Shown: positions 27,216 through 36,542, numbered from the stretch's first letter. The stretch: DNA of 64,000 nt from Nocardioides ganghwensis (GCF_014779655.1 NZ_JACXYX010000001.1:248001-312000), one strand, 5' to 3'. The notes: a model not told the origin generated them from the sequence alone. Numbers and translations are program-made.

Positions 27216-28625
27216 GTGACCCACGTGGACGACCAGCAGACCCAGCACCCCGCAGCCAGCACCCTCGGCCAGCTCCGCGAGAGCGGGCACCAGCTGAAGT
27301 CGCTGCGGCAGGAGCTCCGCGACAACCTGCTCGAGCGGCTCGCGGCCGGCGTCGACCCGTGGCCGGGGCTGCACGGCTTCGCCGACAGCGTCATCCCGCA
27401 GGTCGAGCGGGCGCTGCTCGCGGGCCACGACATCGTGCTGCTGGGCGAGCGCGGCCAGGGCAAGACCCGGCTGCTGCGATCCCTCGTCGGCCTGCTCGAC
27501 GAGTGGACCCCGGTGATCTCCGGCTCCGAGCTCGGCGAGCACCCCTACGAGCCGATCACCGTGACGTCCAAGCAGGCGGCCGCGACCTACGGCGACGACC
27601 TGCGCATCTCGTGGGTCCACCGCGACGAGAGGTACGCCGAGAAGCTCGCGACCCCGGACACGTCGGTCGCCGACCTGATCGGCGACGTCGACCCGATGAA
27701 GGTCGCGGAGGGACGCCACCTCGGCGACCCGGAGACCATCCACTTCGGGCTGATCCCGCGCAGCCACCGCGGCATCGTGGCGATCAACGAGCTGCCCGAC
27801 CTCGCCGAGCGGATCCAGGTCGCGATGCTCAACGTGATGGAGGAGCGTGACATCCAGATCCGCGGCTACGTCCTGAGGCTGCCGCTCGACGTGCTCGTCG
27901 TGGCCAGCGCCAACCCGGAGGACTACACCAACCGCGGGCGCATCATCACCCCGCTCAAGGACCGCTTCGGCGCCGAGATCCGCACCCACTACCCCCGCGA
28001 GGTGGAGGAGGAGATCGCCGTCATCGAGCAGGAGTCCGACCTCGTGGCCGAGGTGCCGGCCTACCTGCTCGAGGTGCTCGCCCGCTTCACCCGCAACCTG
28101 CGCGACTCCCAGTCCGTCGACCAGCGCTCCGGCGTGAGCGCCCGCTTCGCCATCGCCGGCGCGGAGACCATCGCGGCCGCCGCGCTGCACCGGGCGACCA
28201 CCCAGGGAGAGGACGAGGCGGTGGCCCGCGTCGTCGACCTCGAGACCGCGGTCGACGTGCTCGGCGGCAAGATCGAGTTCGAGACCGGCGAGGAGGGACG
28301 CGAGAGCGAGATCCTCACCCACCTGCTGCGCACGGCCGTCGCCGAGACGGTGCGCGCCCACCTCGCCGGCATCGACCTGCGGCTGCTCGTCGAGGCCATC
28401 GAGGAGGGCGCCATGGTCGGCACCGGCGCGCGCGTCGGTGCCCGCGACTTCCTCGCCGGGCTGCCGGTGCTGGGGGAGTCCGACCTCTACGACGAGGTGT
28501 GCGAGCGACTCGGCGCCAGCAACGACGGCGAGCGCGCCGCCGCGATCGAGCTGGCGCTGGAGGGCCTCTACCTCGCGCGCAAGATCGGCAAGGACACCGA
28601 CGGCGGCGAGACCTTCTATGGCTGA
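27216..28625 (+). CDS. AAA+ ATPase, MoxR/Mg-chelatase ChlI-like
   Basis: 469 residues; GTG at 27216. Walker A (GERGQGKTR) holds K83/T84; Walker B lies in HRGIVAINELPDLAER; sensor 1 is VVASANPEDYTN and the arginine-rich ITPLKDRFGAEIRT follows. The C-terminal 150 residues form the helical lid. The type is MoxR/ChlI, in which an ATPase works with a VWA protein; a VWA gene lies two genes downstream. A TAGCGT -10 box lies seven bases before the start and GGAGGG directly before it. Such pairs act as chaperone-like or cofactor-insertion machines, here of unknown target. Confidence 0.85.
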   Translation: MTHVDDQQTQHPAASTLGQLRESGHQLKSLRQELRDNLLERLAAGVDPWPGLHGFADSVIPQVERALLAGHDIVLLGERGQGKTRLLRSLVGLLDEWTPVISGSELGEHPYEPITVTSKQAAATYGDDLRISWVHRDERYAEKLATPDTSVADLIGDVDPMKVAEGRHLGDPETIHFGLIPRSHRGIVAINELPDLAERIQVAMLNVMEERDIQIRGYVLRLPLDVLVVASANPEDYTNRGRIITPLKDRFGAEIRTHYPREVEEEIAVIEQESDLVAEVPAYLLEVLARFTRNLRDSQSVDQRSGVSARFAIAGAETIAAAALHRATTQGEDEAVARVVDLETAVDVLGGKIEFETGEEGRESEILTHLLRTAVAETVRAHLAGIDLRLLVEAIEEGAMVGTGARVGARDFLAGLPVLGESDLYDEVCERLGASNDGERAAAIELALEGLYLARKIGKDTDGGETFYG

Positions 28626-29172
28626 GTCCCCCTCGGCGGTCGACGTGCGGGCGCAGCAGTGCGCCGAGGTCACCCTCCGGCCGGCCACCGTCGACGACAT
28701 CCCGGCCCTCCGGGCCCTCGGCGAGGCGGTCGTGCCGCCGACCTACGGCCCCATCGACGCGGCGTACGCCCAGCGGATGCTCGACGAGTGGTGGACGGCC
28801 GAGCGCTTCGCCGACACGCTGCCGCGGGTGAGGATGCTCGTGGCCGAGCGCGACGGGCAGGTCGTGGCCATGAGCAGCTTCGGACGGCTCTCCGCCTCGC
28901 ACCGCGACTTCCCCCACGTCACCGGCGACCGCGAGGTGATGTGGAAGCTCTACGTCCACCCCGACCACCACGGCCTCGGCATCGGCAGCCGGCTGCTGGC
29001 GGAGGTCGAGTCCATGACCGAGGGCGACGAGCTGTGGCTCGAGGTCGTCGACGGCAACGTCCGGGCCTACGACTTCTACGTCTCGCGCGGGTTCCGGGAG
29101 GTCGAGCGGGTCACCGACCGGGAGTGGCCCGACGACATCTGGCTCCGCAAGCCGCTGGGTGGTGCACGGTGA
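28618..29172 (+). CDS. GNAT family N-acetyltransferase within the ATPase-VWA operon
   Basis: 184 residues. The ATG lies 8 bases inside the ATPase gene, and the stop overlaps the VWA gene's GTG. Motifs: VTLRPATVDDIPALRALGEAV at the start, KLYVHPDHHGLGIGSRLLAE for acetyl-CoA, and VVDGNVRAYDFYVSRGFRE at the end. It could acetylate the target of the complex, but no substrate is visible. Genes of this type are uncommon inside ATPase-VWA operons. Confidence 0.85.
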   Translation: MAESPSAVDVRAQQCAEVTLRPATVDDIPALRALGEAVVPPTYGPIDAAYAQRMLDEWWTAERFADTLPRVRMLVAERDGQVVAMSSFGRLSASHRDFPHVTGDREVMWKLYVHPDHHGLGIGSRLLAEVESMTEGDELWLEVVDGNVRAYDFYVSRGFREVERVTDREWPDDIWLRKPLGGAR

Positions 29173-31217
29173 GCCGCTTCCGCAAGTACGACGGCGGCGA
29201 CCCGCTCGCGCCGCCGGTCGACCTCGCCGAGGCGCTCGACGCGATCGGGCAGGACGTGATGGCGGGCTACTCGCCCGAGCGCGCGATGCGGGAGTTCCTG
29301 CGCCGCGGGGGCACCGACCAGGCCGGGCTCGACGAGCTGGCCCGCCGGGTCGCCGAGCGGCGTCGCGAGATCCTCCAGCGCAACAACCTCGACGGCACGA
29401 TGCGCGAGGTGCGCGAGCTCCTCGACCGGGCGGTGCTGGCCGAGCGCGGACAGCTGGCCCGCGACATCACCATGGACGACTCCGACCGCGCCTTCTGCGA
29501 GCTCGTGCTCGACGACCTGCCGACCTCCACCCCGGCAGCGGTGGCCGAGCTGGCGTCGTACGACTGGCAGTCGAGCGAGGCGCGCGAGGCCTACGAGCAG
29601 ATCAAGGACCTCCTCGGCCGCGAGCTGCTCGACCAGCGCTTCGCCGGGATGAAGCAGGCGCTCGAGGGCGCCACCGACGAGGACCGGCAGGCCGTGCAGG
29701 AGATGCTCTCCGACCTCAACGACCTGCTCGAGAAGCACGCCGCCGGAGGAGTCACGGACGAGGAGTTCCGCGACTTCATGGACAAGCACGGCGACTACTT
29801 CGCCGACTCGGACGGCCGGACCCCGCAGGACATGGACGACCTGCTCGACTCCCTCGCCCAGCGCGCCGCCGCGGCCCAGCGGATGCTCAACTCGATGACG
29901 CCGGAGCAGCGCCAGGAGCTGATGGAGCTGTCGCAGCAGGCGTTCGGCTCGCCGGCGCTGATGGAGCAGCTCGCCCGGATGGACGCCAACCTGCAGGCGC
30001 TGCGTCCCGGCGAGGACTGGTCGGGCTCGGAGGGCTTCGAGGGAGACCAGGGTATGGGGCTCGGCGACGGCACCGGGGCCCTGCAGGACCTCGCGCAGCT
30101 GGACGCCCTGGCCGACCAGCTCGCCCAGTCCCACCACGGCGCCCGGATGGACGACGTCGACCTCGACGCGCTGGCCAGGCAGCTCGGCCCCGACGCGGCG
30201 GTGGCGGCGAAGACCCTCCAGGAGCTCGAGCGGGCGCTGCGCGACAGCGGCTACCTCAAGCGCGGCTCGGACGGCGAGCTGCGGCTCTCGCCCAAGGCGA
30301 TGCGCCAGCTCGGCAAGGCGCTGCTGCGCGACGTCGCGGACCGGATGAGCGGGCGCAGCGGCGCGCGGGAGACGCGTACGACGGGGCTGGCCGGGGAGCC
30401 GACCGGGTCCAGCCGGCGCTGGGAGTTCGGCGACACCGAGCCGTGGGACGTGCCGCGCACCATCACCAACGCGGTCCTGCGGGACCCGCAAGCTCTCGGT
30501 GGTCGAGTGGCCGGCGAGGGCCGAGCCGGCGTGTCGAGACTACGGATCCGGGTCGACGACATCGAGGTCACCGAGACCGAGGCGCGCACCCAGGCGGCCG
30601 TGGCCCTGCTGGTCGACACGTCGTTCTCGATGGCGATGGACGGGCGCTGGGTGCCGATGAAGCGCACCGCGCTCGCGCTGCACCAGCTGGTGCGCTCGCG
30701 CTTCCGCGGCGACGAACTCCAGCTGATCGCCTTCGGCCGGCACGCGCAGGTGATGGAGATCGAGGAGCTCACCGCGCTGGACGCCCGCTGGGACAAGGGC
30801 ACCAACCTCCACCACGGGCTGCTGCTCGCCAACCGGTTCTTCCGCAAGCACCCCAACGCGCAGCCCGTGCTGCTCGTCGTCACCGACGGTGAGCCGACCG
30901 CTCACCTCGAGGCCGACGGCGAGGTCTGGTTCTCCTACCCGCCGCACCCGCTGACGATCGCCCACTCCGTGCGCGAGCTCGACGCGGCGGCCCGGCTCGG
31001 GGCGCAGACGACGTTCTTCCGCCTCGGTGAGGACCCCGGCCTGGCGCGCTTCATCGACTCGATGGCCCGGCGGGTCGACGGCCGGATGGTCAGCCCCGAG
31101 CTCGACGACCTCGGTGCCGCGGTCGTCGGGTCCTACCTCGGATCAAGGGGTCCCGCCTCGTCCTACCGCGAGCACTTCGGGGACTTCTACGGCGGCGGCC
31201 GGGGGTTCTGGGTGTAG
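29169..31217 (+). CDS. VWA-domain protein, partner of the AAA ATPase
   Basis: 682 residues. The N-terminal two thirds are helical and charged; the VWA domain is about residues 475-660. The MIDAS motif is complete: DTSFS at 483-487, GTNLHH and VTDGEPT. Coupled MoxR-type ATPase and VWA proteins act together. Between the helical part and the VWA domain an in-frame dispersed repeat (about residues 443-458, GGRVAGEGRAGVSR) sits within DPQALGG...LRIRVDD. The stop is followed by a 20-bp intergenic palindrome. Confidence 0.87.
   Translation: MSRFRKYDGGDPLAPPVDLAEALDAIGQDVMAGYSPERAMREFLRRGGTDQAGLDELARRVAERRREILQRNNLDGTMREVRELLDRAVLAERGQLARDITMDDSDRAFCELVLDDLPTSTPAAVAELASYDWQSSEAREAYEQIKDLLGRELLDQRFAGMKQALEGATDEDRQAVQEMLSDLNDLLEKHAAGGVTDEEFRDFMDKHGDYFADSDGRTPQDMDDLLDSLAQRAAAAQRMLNSMTPEQRQELMELSQQAFGSPALMEQLARMDANLQALRPGEDWSGSEGFEGDQGMGLGDGTGALQDLAQLDALADQLAQSHHGARMDDVDLDALARQLGPDAAVAAKTLQELERALRDSGYLKRGSDGELRLSPKAMRQLGKALLRDVADRMSGRSGARETRTTGLAGEPTGSSRRWEFGDTEPWDVPRTITNAVLRDPQALGGRVAGEGRAGVSRLRIRVDDIEVTETEARTQAAVALLVDTSFSMAMDGRWVPMKRTALALHQLVRSRFRGDELQLIAFGRHAQVMEIEELTALDARWDKGTNLHHGLLLANRFFRKHPNAQPVLLVVTDGEPTAHLEADGEVWFSYPPHPLTIAHSVRELDAAARLGAQTTFFRLGEDPGLARFIDSMARRVDGRMVSPELDDLGAAVVGSYLGSRGPASSYREHFGDFYGGGRGFWV
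30497..30541 (+). repeat. Dispersed repeat embedded in the VWA gene
   Basis: Reads CGGTGGTCGAGTG, then the palindrome GCCGGC-GAGGGCCGA-GCCGGC, then GTGTCGAGACT. The outer arms match the GGTGGTCGAG...TCGAGACC framework seen at 36541-36575 and, more distantly, at 1233-1300 and 2208-2260. It is in frame and read through. Confidence 0.6.
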
Positions 31218-31253
31218 GAGCCGGCTCCGGCCGGTCGGCTTCCTGGGGTGGTC

Positions 31254-31273
31254 CGCCAACTCACCAGTTGGCG
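31254..31273. repeat. 20-bp intergenic palindrome, copy 1
   Basis: CGCCAACT-CACC-AGTTGGCG, a perfect 8-bp stem with a 4-base loop. Its complement, CGCCAACTGGTGAGTTGGCG, matches a copy at 47635-47654 at 19 of 20 positions. It lies between the convergent VWA and SnoaL-like genes, so it may act as a terminator. Confidence 0.7.
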
Positions 31274-31313
31274 CGCCAACGGGCGCGGGCCACCGACATC
31301 CCCGGTCGGACAG

Positions 31314-31736
31314 TCAGGCCGGTGGCCTGTCGGCCGCTTCGAGCATCCGCAGCAGCTCGGCGCCCATGTGCTCGATGACGGCCTGGAGCGCCTTGGCGGG
31401 GCGCACCATGACCGTGAAGTCGACGATCTGGCCGTCGCTGTCCCACGTGATCATGTCGATGCCGGAGACCTCGAGGCCGCCGACCTCGGTGCGGAACTGC
31501 AGCACCGCAGAGTCCTCACCGAGCCACTCGCGCTCGTACGCCAGGGCGGGCCCGAGAACCGTGAACGCGGCCGTGAGGTAGCCGACGACCGTGTCGCGGC
31601 CGACCTGCGGCGTGTGCACGGCGGGGCTGCGGAAGACCGCGTCCTCCGCGATCAGGCCGGGCAGGCCAGCCGGGTCGCGGCTCTCGACGACGGCGTGCCA
31701 GCGGGCCAGGGCGGCGGCTGCGGAGGTCGTGCTCAT
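31314..31736 (-). CDS. SnoaL-like / NTF2-family protein
   Basis: 140 residues with the NTF2-like pattern: an N-terminal helix (AAALARWHAVVESRDPAGLPGLI), then strands such as DAVFRSPAVHTPQVGRDTVVGYL and SGIDMITWDSDGQIVDFTVMVRP. Members are small ligand-binding proteins or isomerases; no substrate can be inferred. It lies 12 bases before the start side of the AarF gene's 3' end on the same strand. Confidence 0.82.
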   Translation of the reverse strand: MSTTSAAAALARWHAVVESRDPAGLPGLIAEDAVFRSPAVHTPQVGRDTVVGYLTAAFTVLGPALAYEREWLGEDSAVLQFRTEVGGLEVSGIDMITWDSDGQIVDFTVMVRPAKALQAVIEHMGAELLRMLEAADRPPA

Positions 31737-31748
31737 CGCGTCATGCTG

Positions 31749-33101
31749 TCACTCGTCGGCGAACCCCGGCAGCGACTCCTCGAGGATCTCGCGGAACGGG
31801 GCGCTGGCGCCGAGCTGGCTCAGCAGGCCGAGGGCGCCGAGCCAGGTGCGGTGGATGAGCAGGTAGGACGTCGGGAGGTTGAGCTTGGTGGCCAGCGTGA
31901 ACGACTCGGCGCGCGGGTCGTTGATGCGCTCGAACTGCTCGCGCATCCACTCCCGGGTGAAGGCGAAGCGCTCCTGCGCGGCCGGCTCGACGAACGGGGC
32001 GAGGTAGGTCAGCACCATCGCGGGGTCGACCTCGATCCGGTCCTTGATGAAGCCCTCCTCGCGCAGCCCGGCGACGAGCGACTCCTCGTCGGACTCGAGG
32101 GCGATGCGGATCAGCCGCCCCATCGCCTCTGGGAGCTGCCCCTGCGACAGCCGCGCGACGGCCCCGAAGTCGAGCACCCCGAGCCGGCCGAGGCCGCCGT
32201 CGGGCGCGGGGAGGACGCGGAAGTTGCCCGGGTGCGGGTCGGCGTGGAGCATCCCGGTGAGCCGGGGGCCCTCGAACAGGAAGCGCACGAACAGCTCGCC
32301 GTAGTGGTCGCGCTCCTCCTGCGTGCCCTCGCGGATGACGTGGGCCAGCGAGTGGGCCGAGTCCATCCACTCGGTCACCAGCACCTCGCCCCCCACCGCG
32401 ACCACGGCCGGCACCACGATGTGGGGGTGGTCGGCGAAGGCCTCGGCGTACGCCGCCTGCGCCTCGGCCTCGAGGTGGTAGTCGAGCTCGTCGGCGGCCC
32501 GGTCCTGGAGCTCGGCCACGAGCGGCTTGATGTCGATGCCCGGGAAGACCGGCGCGACGCCGCGCGCGACGCGGGCGATCTGGCGCAGGTCGGACATCAG
32601 CGCCTCGCCGGCACCGGGGTACTGCACCTTGACCGCGACGTCGCGCTCGGCGCCGTCGCCGACGTGGTCGCGCCACCGGCCGCGGTGGACCTGCCCGATC
32701 GAGGCAGCGGCCGTCGGGGCACCGTCGAGCCACACCAGCCGCTCCGGCCAGTCGGCGCCGAGGTGGGTCGTCAGCTGCTCGCGCACGGTCGAGGTCGGCA
32801 TCGGGGGAGCGGAGTCCTGCAGCGCCGTGAGGTGCTCGCGGTAGGGCGCTGCGACGTCCTCGGGCAGAGCCGACTCGAGCACGCTCAGGGCCTGGCCGAA
32901 CTTCATCGCCCCGCCCTTGAGCTCGCCCAGCGTGCGGAAGAGCTGCTCGGCCGTGCGCTGCTGCACCTCGGTGAGCACCGCGTCGGCCGGGCGGCCGCCG
33001 AGCCGCTTGCCCAGGCCCATCGCCTGGCGCCCGGCGTACCCGAGTGGGAGGGCGGCGAGGCGGGCCGTACGGGCGGCGGCCTTGCGGGGGAGCTCGGTCA
33101 T
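31749..33101 (-). CDS. ABC1/UbiB (AarF) family atypical kinase
   Basis: 450 residues from the ATG at 33101; a start three codons upstream (33110) is possible. The KxGQ motif of UbiB is MKFGQALS, the A-rich nucleotide loop is AAASIGQVH, then EADELDYHLEAEAQ, and the kinase residues ADPHPGNF and LDFGAVARL. UbiB-type proteins control quinone or lipid metabolism through unusual ATPase or kinase activity. GACAAT seven bases upstream of 33101 is a possible -10. It is divergent from the subtilisin gene. Confidence 0.88.
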   Translation of the reverse strand: MTELPRKAAARTARLAALPLGYAGRQAMGLGKRLGGRPADAVLTEVQQRTAEQLFRTLGELKGGAMKFGQALSVLESALPEDVAAPYREHLTALQDSAPPMPTSTVREQLTTHLGADWPERLVWLDGAPTAAASIGQVHRGRWRDHVGDGAERDVAVKVQYPGAGEALMSDLRQIARVARGVAPVFPGIDIKPLVAELQDRAADELDYHLEAEAQAAYAEAFADHPHIVVPAVVAVGGEVLVTEWMDSAHSLAHVIREGTQEERDHYGELFVRFLFEGPRLTGMLHADPHPGNFRVLPAPDGGLGRLGVLDFGAVARLSQGQLPEAMGRLIRIALESDEESLVAGLREEGFIKDRIEVDPAMVLTYLAPFVEPAAQERFAFTREWMREQFERINDPRAESFTLATKLNLPTSYLLIHRTWLGALGLLSQLGASAPFREILEESLPGFADE

Positions 33102-33230
33102 GGTGCCCATTGTCCCTACCCGCACAATGCGGACCCGCCGGGTGGCGACGACCCGTCGTGGCGACCAGCGTGACCTGGCGCACGGTCGGTCGTTGAGGGG
33201 GCGATGACATCAACCCCTCGGGAGGAACAC

Positions 33231-34703
33231 GTGCGCCCCAATGCGCGTCTCACGCCACTGCTCGCCTGTGCGGCGAGCGTGCTCGCTGCCTCGGCCACCT
33301 TCGCCGTCGGCGGCACCGCCGCCGCCGAGCCGTCGACGCAGCAGGCCAACGTCTCCGACTTCCTCGCCGGCCAGCTCACCGGCCTGACGGGCAGGACGAC
33401 CGTGATGGTCCACGGCACGTCGATCACCGCGGCCCGGCAGGCGGTCTCGGCGACCGGCATGGAGAAGACCGGCGAGTTCGAGGCCATCGGCGTCGTGGTC
33501 GCCAACGCGTCGAAGAGCCAGATCCAGGCCGTACGCAGCGCGCCCGGCGTGACCTACGTCGAGGGCGGCGCACAGCCGATCGACTTCTTCCAGGAGACCT
33601 CCAACACCGCGACCCGCGGCGCGGAGGCGGCCACGACGCTCACCGGTGCCGACGGCTCGCCCCTCACTGGCACGGGCGTCAGCGTCGCGGTCATCGACTC
33701 CGGCGTCGACCCGACCCACCCCTACTTCGCCGAGGCCGACGGGTCGAGCGCCGTCGTCGCCAACCTCAAGGCCGTGTGCGAGCCGCTGACCGAGACCTGC
33801 TCGGTCCAGCGGGTGCCCGCCTTCGTCGACACCGACACGCTCTCCGTGGGCGGCCACGGCACGCACGTCAGCGGCATCGTCGCCGGCCGTCCGACCACGC
33901 TGAGCGACGGCGGCGAGCTCCAGGGTGCAGCCCCGGGCGCCAAGCTGGTGTCGATCTCGACCGGTGCCGGCATCGTGATCCTCGGTGCCGACTCGGCGCT
34001 CAACTGGGTGCTCGAGAACCACGAGGCCCCGTGCGGGGCCGGCGTGCCCGCCTCGACGTGCCCGCCGATCAAGGTCACGAACAACTCCTACGGCCCGTCC
34101 GGGGGCGGCGAGTTCGACCCGGAGTCGGCCACGGTCAAGCTCCAGCGCGCGCTCGCGGCGGAGGGCGTCGTCAACGTCTGGGCGGCCGGCAACGACGGCG
34201 GCGACGGCTCGACCAGCCTGACCAACCCGCCCGGCCAGGACCCGACCGGCGGCATCCTCTCGGTCGCGTCCTACTACGACCAGGACACCGGCACCCGCGA
34301 CGGCGTGGTCTCCGACTACAGCTCGCGCGGCCTCGCCACCGACCCCTCGACGTGGCCTGACCTCTCTGCCCCCGGCGAGAACATCACGTCGTCGTGCCGC
34401 CTCTACCTGGCGATCTGCTCCACCGGGCTGGACTTCCGCAACGGTCCCGGCGCGCTCGACATCGGCACCTTCAACACGATCAGCGGCACCTCGATGGCGG
34501 CCCCGCACGTCGCCGGTATCGTCGCGCAGCTGTTCCAGGCCGACCCCGACGCCACCCCCGCAGACATCGAGCGGGCGCTGAAGGTCTCGGCCCACAAGTT
34601 CACCGACGGCGCCGGCTACGAGCCCGGCGCGGTCGGCACCACGTCGTACGACAAGGGCCACGGCCTCGTCGACGTCGTGGCCGCGGTCGCAGCCCTCGGG
34701 TAG
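33231..34703 (+). CDS. Secreted subtilisin-like serine protease (S8)
   Basis: 490 residues from a GTG at 33231 with GGGAGGA upstream. Residues 1-32 are a signal peptide. Residues about 50-120 form an inhibitor I9-like propeptide. The catalytic domain has D156 (VIDSGVD), H209 (GGHGTHVSG) and S421 (SGTSMAAPHVAG), with the oxyanion Asn near 285 (VTNNSYG). The triad is complete, so it should be an active extracellular protease. No C-terminal anchor is seen. A 13-bp perfect terminator follows. Confidence 0.93.
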   Translation: MRPNARLTPLLACAASVLAASATFAVGGTAAAEPSTQQANVSDFLAGQLTGLTGRTTVMVHGTSITAARQAVSATGMEKTGEFEAIGVVVANASKSQIQAVRSAPGVTYVEGGAQPIDFFQETSNTATRGAEAATTLTGADGSPLTGTGVSVAVIDSGVDPTHPYFAEADGSSAVVANLKAVCEPLTETCSVQRVPAFVDTDTLSVGGHGTHVSGIVAGRPTTLSDGGELQGAAPGAKLVSISTGAGIVILGADSALNWVLENHEAPCGAGVPASTCPPIKVTNNSYGPSGGGEFDPESATVKLQRALAAEGVVNVWAAGNDGGDGSTSLTNPPGQDPTGGILSVASYYDQDTGTRDGVVSDYSSRGLATDPSTWPDLSAPGENITSSCRLYLAICSTGLDFRNGPGALDIGTFNTISGTSMAAPHVAGIVAQLFQADPDATPADIERALKVSAHKFTDGAGYEPGAVGTTSYDKGHGLVDVVAAVAALG

Positions 34704-34766
34704 GTCCCGGGGCTGACCAAGACCCTCTCCAGGGGAGGGCCGTCGCGCAACAGGGGCGCGACGAGC

Positions 34767-34798
34767 GGCGGGCGGGAGTTCTCGGACTCCCGCCCGCC
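34767..34798. terminator. Hairpin terminator after the protease gene
   Basis: GGCGGGCGGGAGT and ACTCCCGCCCGCC form a perfect 13-bp stem with loop TCTCGG, 64 bases after the stop. A short T-bearing stretch (TTCGGCATTTGG) follows. Confidence 0.8.
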
Positions 34799-34822
34799 TT
34801 CGGCATTTGGTTGGGTGGAGCC

Positions 34823-35119
34823 ATGGACACCGGTCCGGAGATCGAGTTCAGCGGGCAGGTCGTCGAGTGGCGCGGTCCCGCTCCGTACGTCTTCGTCCCG
34901 CTCCCGCCCGACGCCGCCGACCTCGTCGACGAGGTCAAGGCCGACGTCGTCTACTGGGGCGTCGTGCCGGTGCGCGCGTGGATCGGGGGCACCGGGTTCA
35001 CCACGGCGATGTTCCCCCGCGAGGACACGTGGTTCCTGCCGCTGAAGGTCGCCGTACGCCGGGCTGAAGGTGTCGAGCTCGGCGACGTGGTCGACGTACG
35101 GATGCAGGTGGGCCGCTAG
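34823..35119 (+). CDS. DUF1905 family protein
   Basis: 98 residues; ATG at 34823. The fold is a small beta-rich domain: EFSGQVVEWRGPAPYVFVPLP, VKADVVYWGVVPVRAWIGGTGFTTAMF and EGVELGDVVDVRMQVG, the DUF1905 signature. It is often fused to a bacteriocin-protection (YdeI) domain, but here stands alone. Its 3' end abuts the convergent phosphatidylcholine synthase gene with no gap. Confidence 0.85.
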   Translation: MDTGPEIEFSGQVVEWRGPAPYVFVPLPPDAADLVDEVKADVVYWGVVPVRAWIGGTGFTTAMFPREDTWFLPLKVAVRRAEGVELGDVVDVRMQVGR

Positions 35120-35848
35120 TCAGGCGACCGCGGGGACCGTACGGCTGCGACGGGTCGTCAGGTAGAGGCTGAGCGCGACGTAGTAGACGACGTAGGCCAC
35201 CGAGATCGCCAGCCACACGGGGCTGGGGTCGGGGAGCTGCAGGAGGAGCACGGCGTAGGCGGCCAGCCAGAGGCAGGTCAGCGCGAGCGTGGTCGTCTGC
35301 AGGGTGGTCGTGCGGGACGGGTAGACGTAGCCGACCGGCACGAACACGAGGACCGCGCACACCAGCAGCACGACGGCGACGGCGGTGGTCGACAGGTCGA
35401 GCACCACGACGTAGAACGCTGCGATGTTCCAGTAGCTCGGGAAGCCGAGGAACAGGTGGTCGTCGGTCTTGGCGTCGACCCGGCAGAACTGGTAGGCCGA
35501 GGCGATCAGGGGGATCACCGCCAGCACGGTCGCCGAGGTCCCCTCGCCGAGGTAGCCGGCGCTCCACAGCAGGAGCATCGGCATGAAGGCGTAGGTGATG
35601 TAGTCGACGATGTTGTCCAGGAGCGCGCCGTCGAACGACGGGGCGTACCGCTTGACCTGGACCCACCGCGCCAACATCCCGTCGGTGCCGTCGACGACCA
35701 TCGAGATGAGGAACAGCCACAGGGCACGGACGGTGTCGCCCTCCATGACGGCGACGAACATGAGGAACGCCAGGACGACCCCGGAGGCCGTGTAGGCGTG
35801 GACCAGCCAGGCGGCGACGGTGTGTCGGTACTGCGATGGGGCGGGCAC
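35120..35848 (-). CDS. pcs: Phosphatidylcholine synthase (CDP-alcohol phosphatidyltransferase)
   Basis: 242 residues with about eight membrane segments. The catalytic motif is D53-x2-D56-G57-x2-A60-R61-x12-G74-x3-D78-x3-D82. The x12 gap between AR and G distinguishes Pcs (from memory of rhizobial Pcs) from other CDP-alcohol transferases with x8-9. Pcs makes phosphatidylcholine directly from choline and CDP-diacylglycerol. The start is a GTG with GAGGAG upstream. Phosphatidylcholine is unusual in actinobacteria, so this gene is notable. Confidence 0.85.
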   Translation of the reverse strand: MPAPSQYRHTVAAWLVHAYTASGVVLAFLMFVAVMEGDTVRALWLFLISMVVDGTDGMLARWVQVKRYAPSFDGALLDNIVDYITYAFMPMLLLWSAGYLGEGTSATVLAVIPLIASAYQFCRVDAKTDDHLFLGFPSYWNIAAFYVVVLDLSTTAVAVVLLVCAVLVFVPVGYVYPSRTTTLQTTTLALTCLWLAAYAVLLLQLPDPSPVWLAISVAYVVYYVALSLYLTTRRSRTVPAVA

Positions 35849-35993
35849 GCGACTCCTCGGTCGGACGGGTCCTGCTGCGCAAGGCGGATCATGTCAGACG
35901 CAGGTGAGATCGGATGCAACCTCCGGCGGCGCGGCCGCGTCCTCACCATGCACCCCGGCCCGCGGGATGCACGTACGAGAACGGAACAGCACC

Positions 35994-36542
35994 ATGCGCA
36001 GCACCCTCCTGGGCGCCGCGACCCTGTCGGTCGCCGCCACCCTCGCCCTGACCCAGCTCTCGCCGGCCAGCGCCGACAGCATCGGCGTCAAGGACCCGAA
36101 GGACCTCGCCCACGGCGCCGACCTCAGGTCGGTGCAGGTCGAGCACAAGACCCGCAACATCGTCGTGACCACGACCCACACCGACCTGCGCCGGTCCTTC
36201 CGGTCCGGGTCGTCGGGCGCGGTCTACCTCGACACCGACCCGGCCGACCCGGGCCCGGAGTACGTCTTCGCCGGCGGCTACTTCGTCGGCACCGACTACC
36301 AGCTGCTCGAGGTCGACGGCTTCTCCAACAAGACCTGGGGAGAGCCGGCCGAGGGGTCGTACGCGATGCGGATCGACTACGACGCCGAGCACGTCCGGAT
36401 GCGGATCTCTCGCGAGACCCTGGGCTCGCCCGACGAGGTCCGCGTCGCGGTCCGCGTCGCCGGCTCCCGCCCCGACGGCAGCAACACCCGCCGCGACTGG
36501 CTCGGCGAGCCGCGCAGCTTCACCGAGTGGGTCGCGCAGTAG
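35994..36542 (+). CDS. Secreted protein of unknown function
   Basis: 182 residues from the ATG at 35994. Residues 1-27 are a signal peptide ending ASA. The mature part is mostly beta (RNIVVTTTHTDLRRSF, YLDTDPADPGPEYVFAGGYF, YAMRIDYDAEHVRMRISRETLG), which is a jelly-roll-like DUF-type pattern shared by secreted actinobacterial proteins I cannot name. The stop codon TAG lies at the start of a dispersed repeat. A strong terminator follows. Confidence 0.7.
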   Translation: MRSTLLGAATLSVAATLALTQLSPASADSIGVKDPKDLAHGADLRSVQVEHKTRNIVVTTTHTDLRRSFRSGSSGAVYLDTDPADPGPEYVFAGGYFVGTDYQLLEVDGFSNKTWGEPAEGSYAMRIDYDAEHVRMRISRETLGSPDEVRVAVRVAGSRPDGSNTRRDWLGEPRSFTEWVAQ

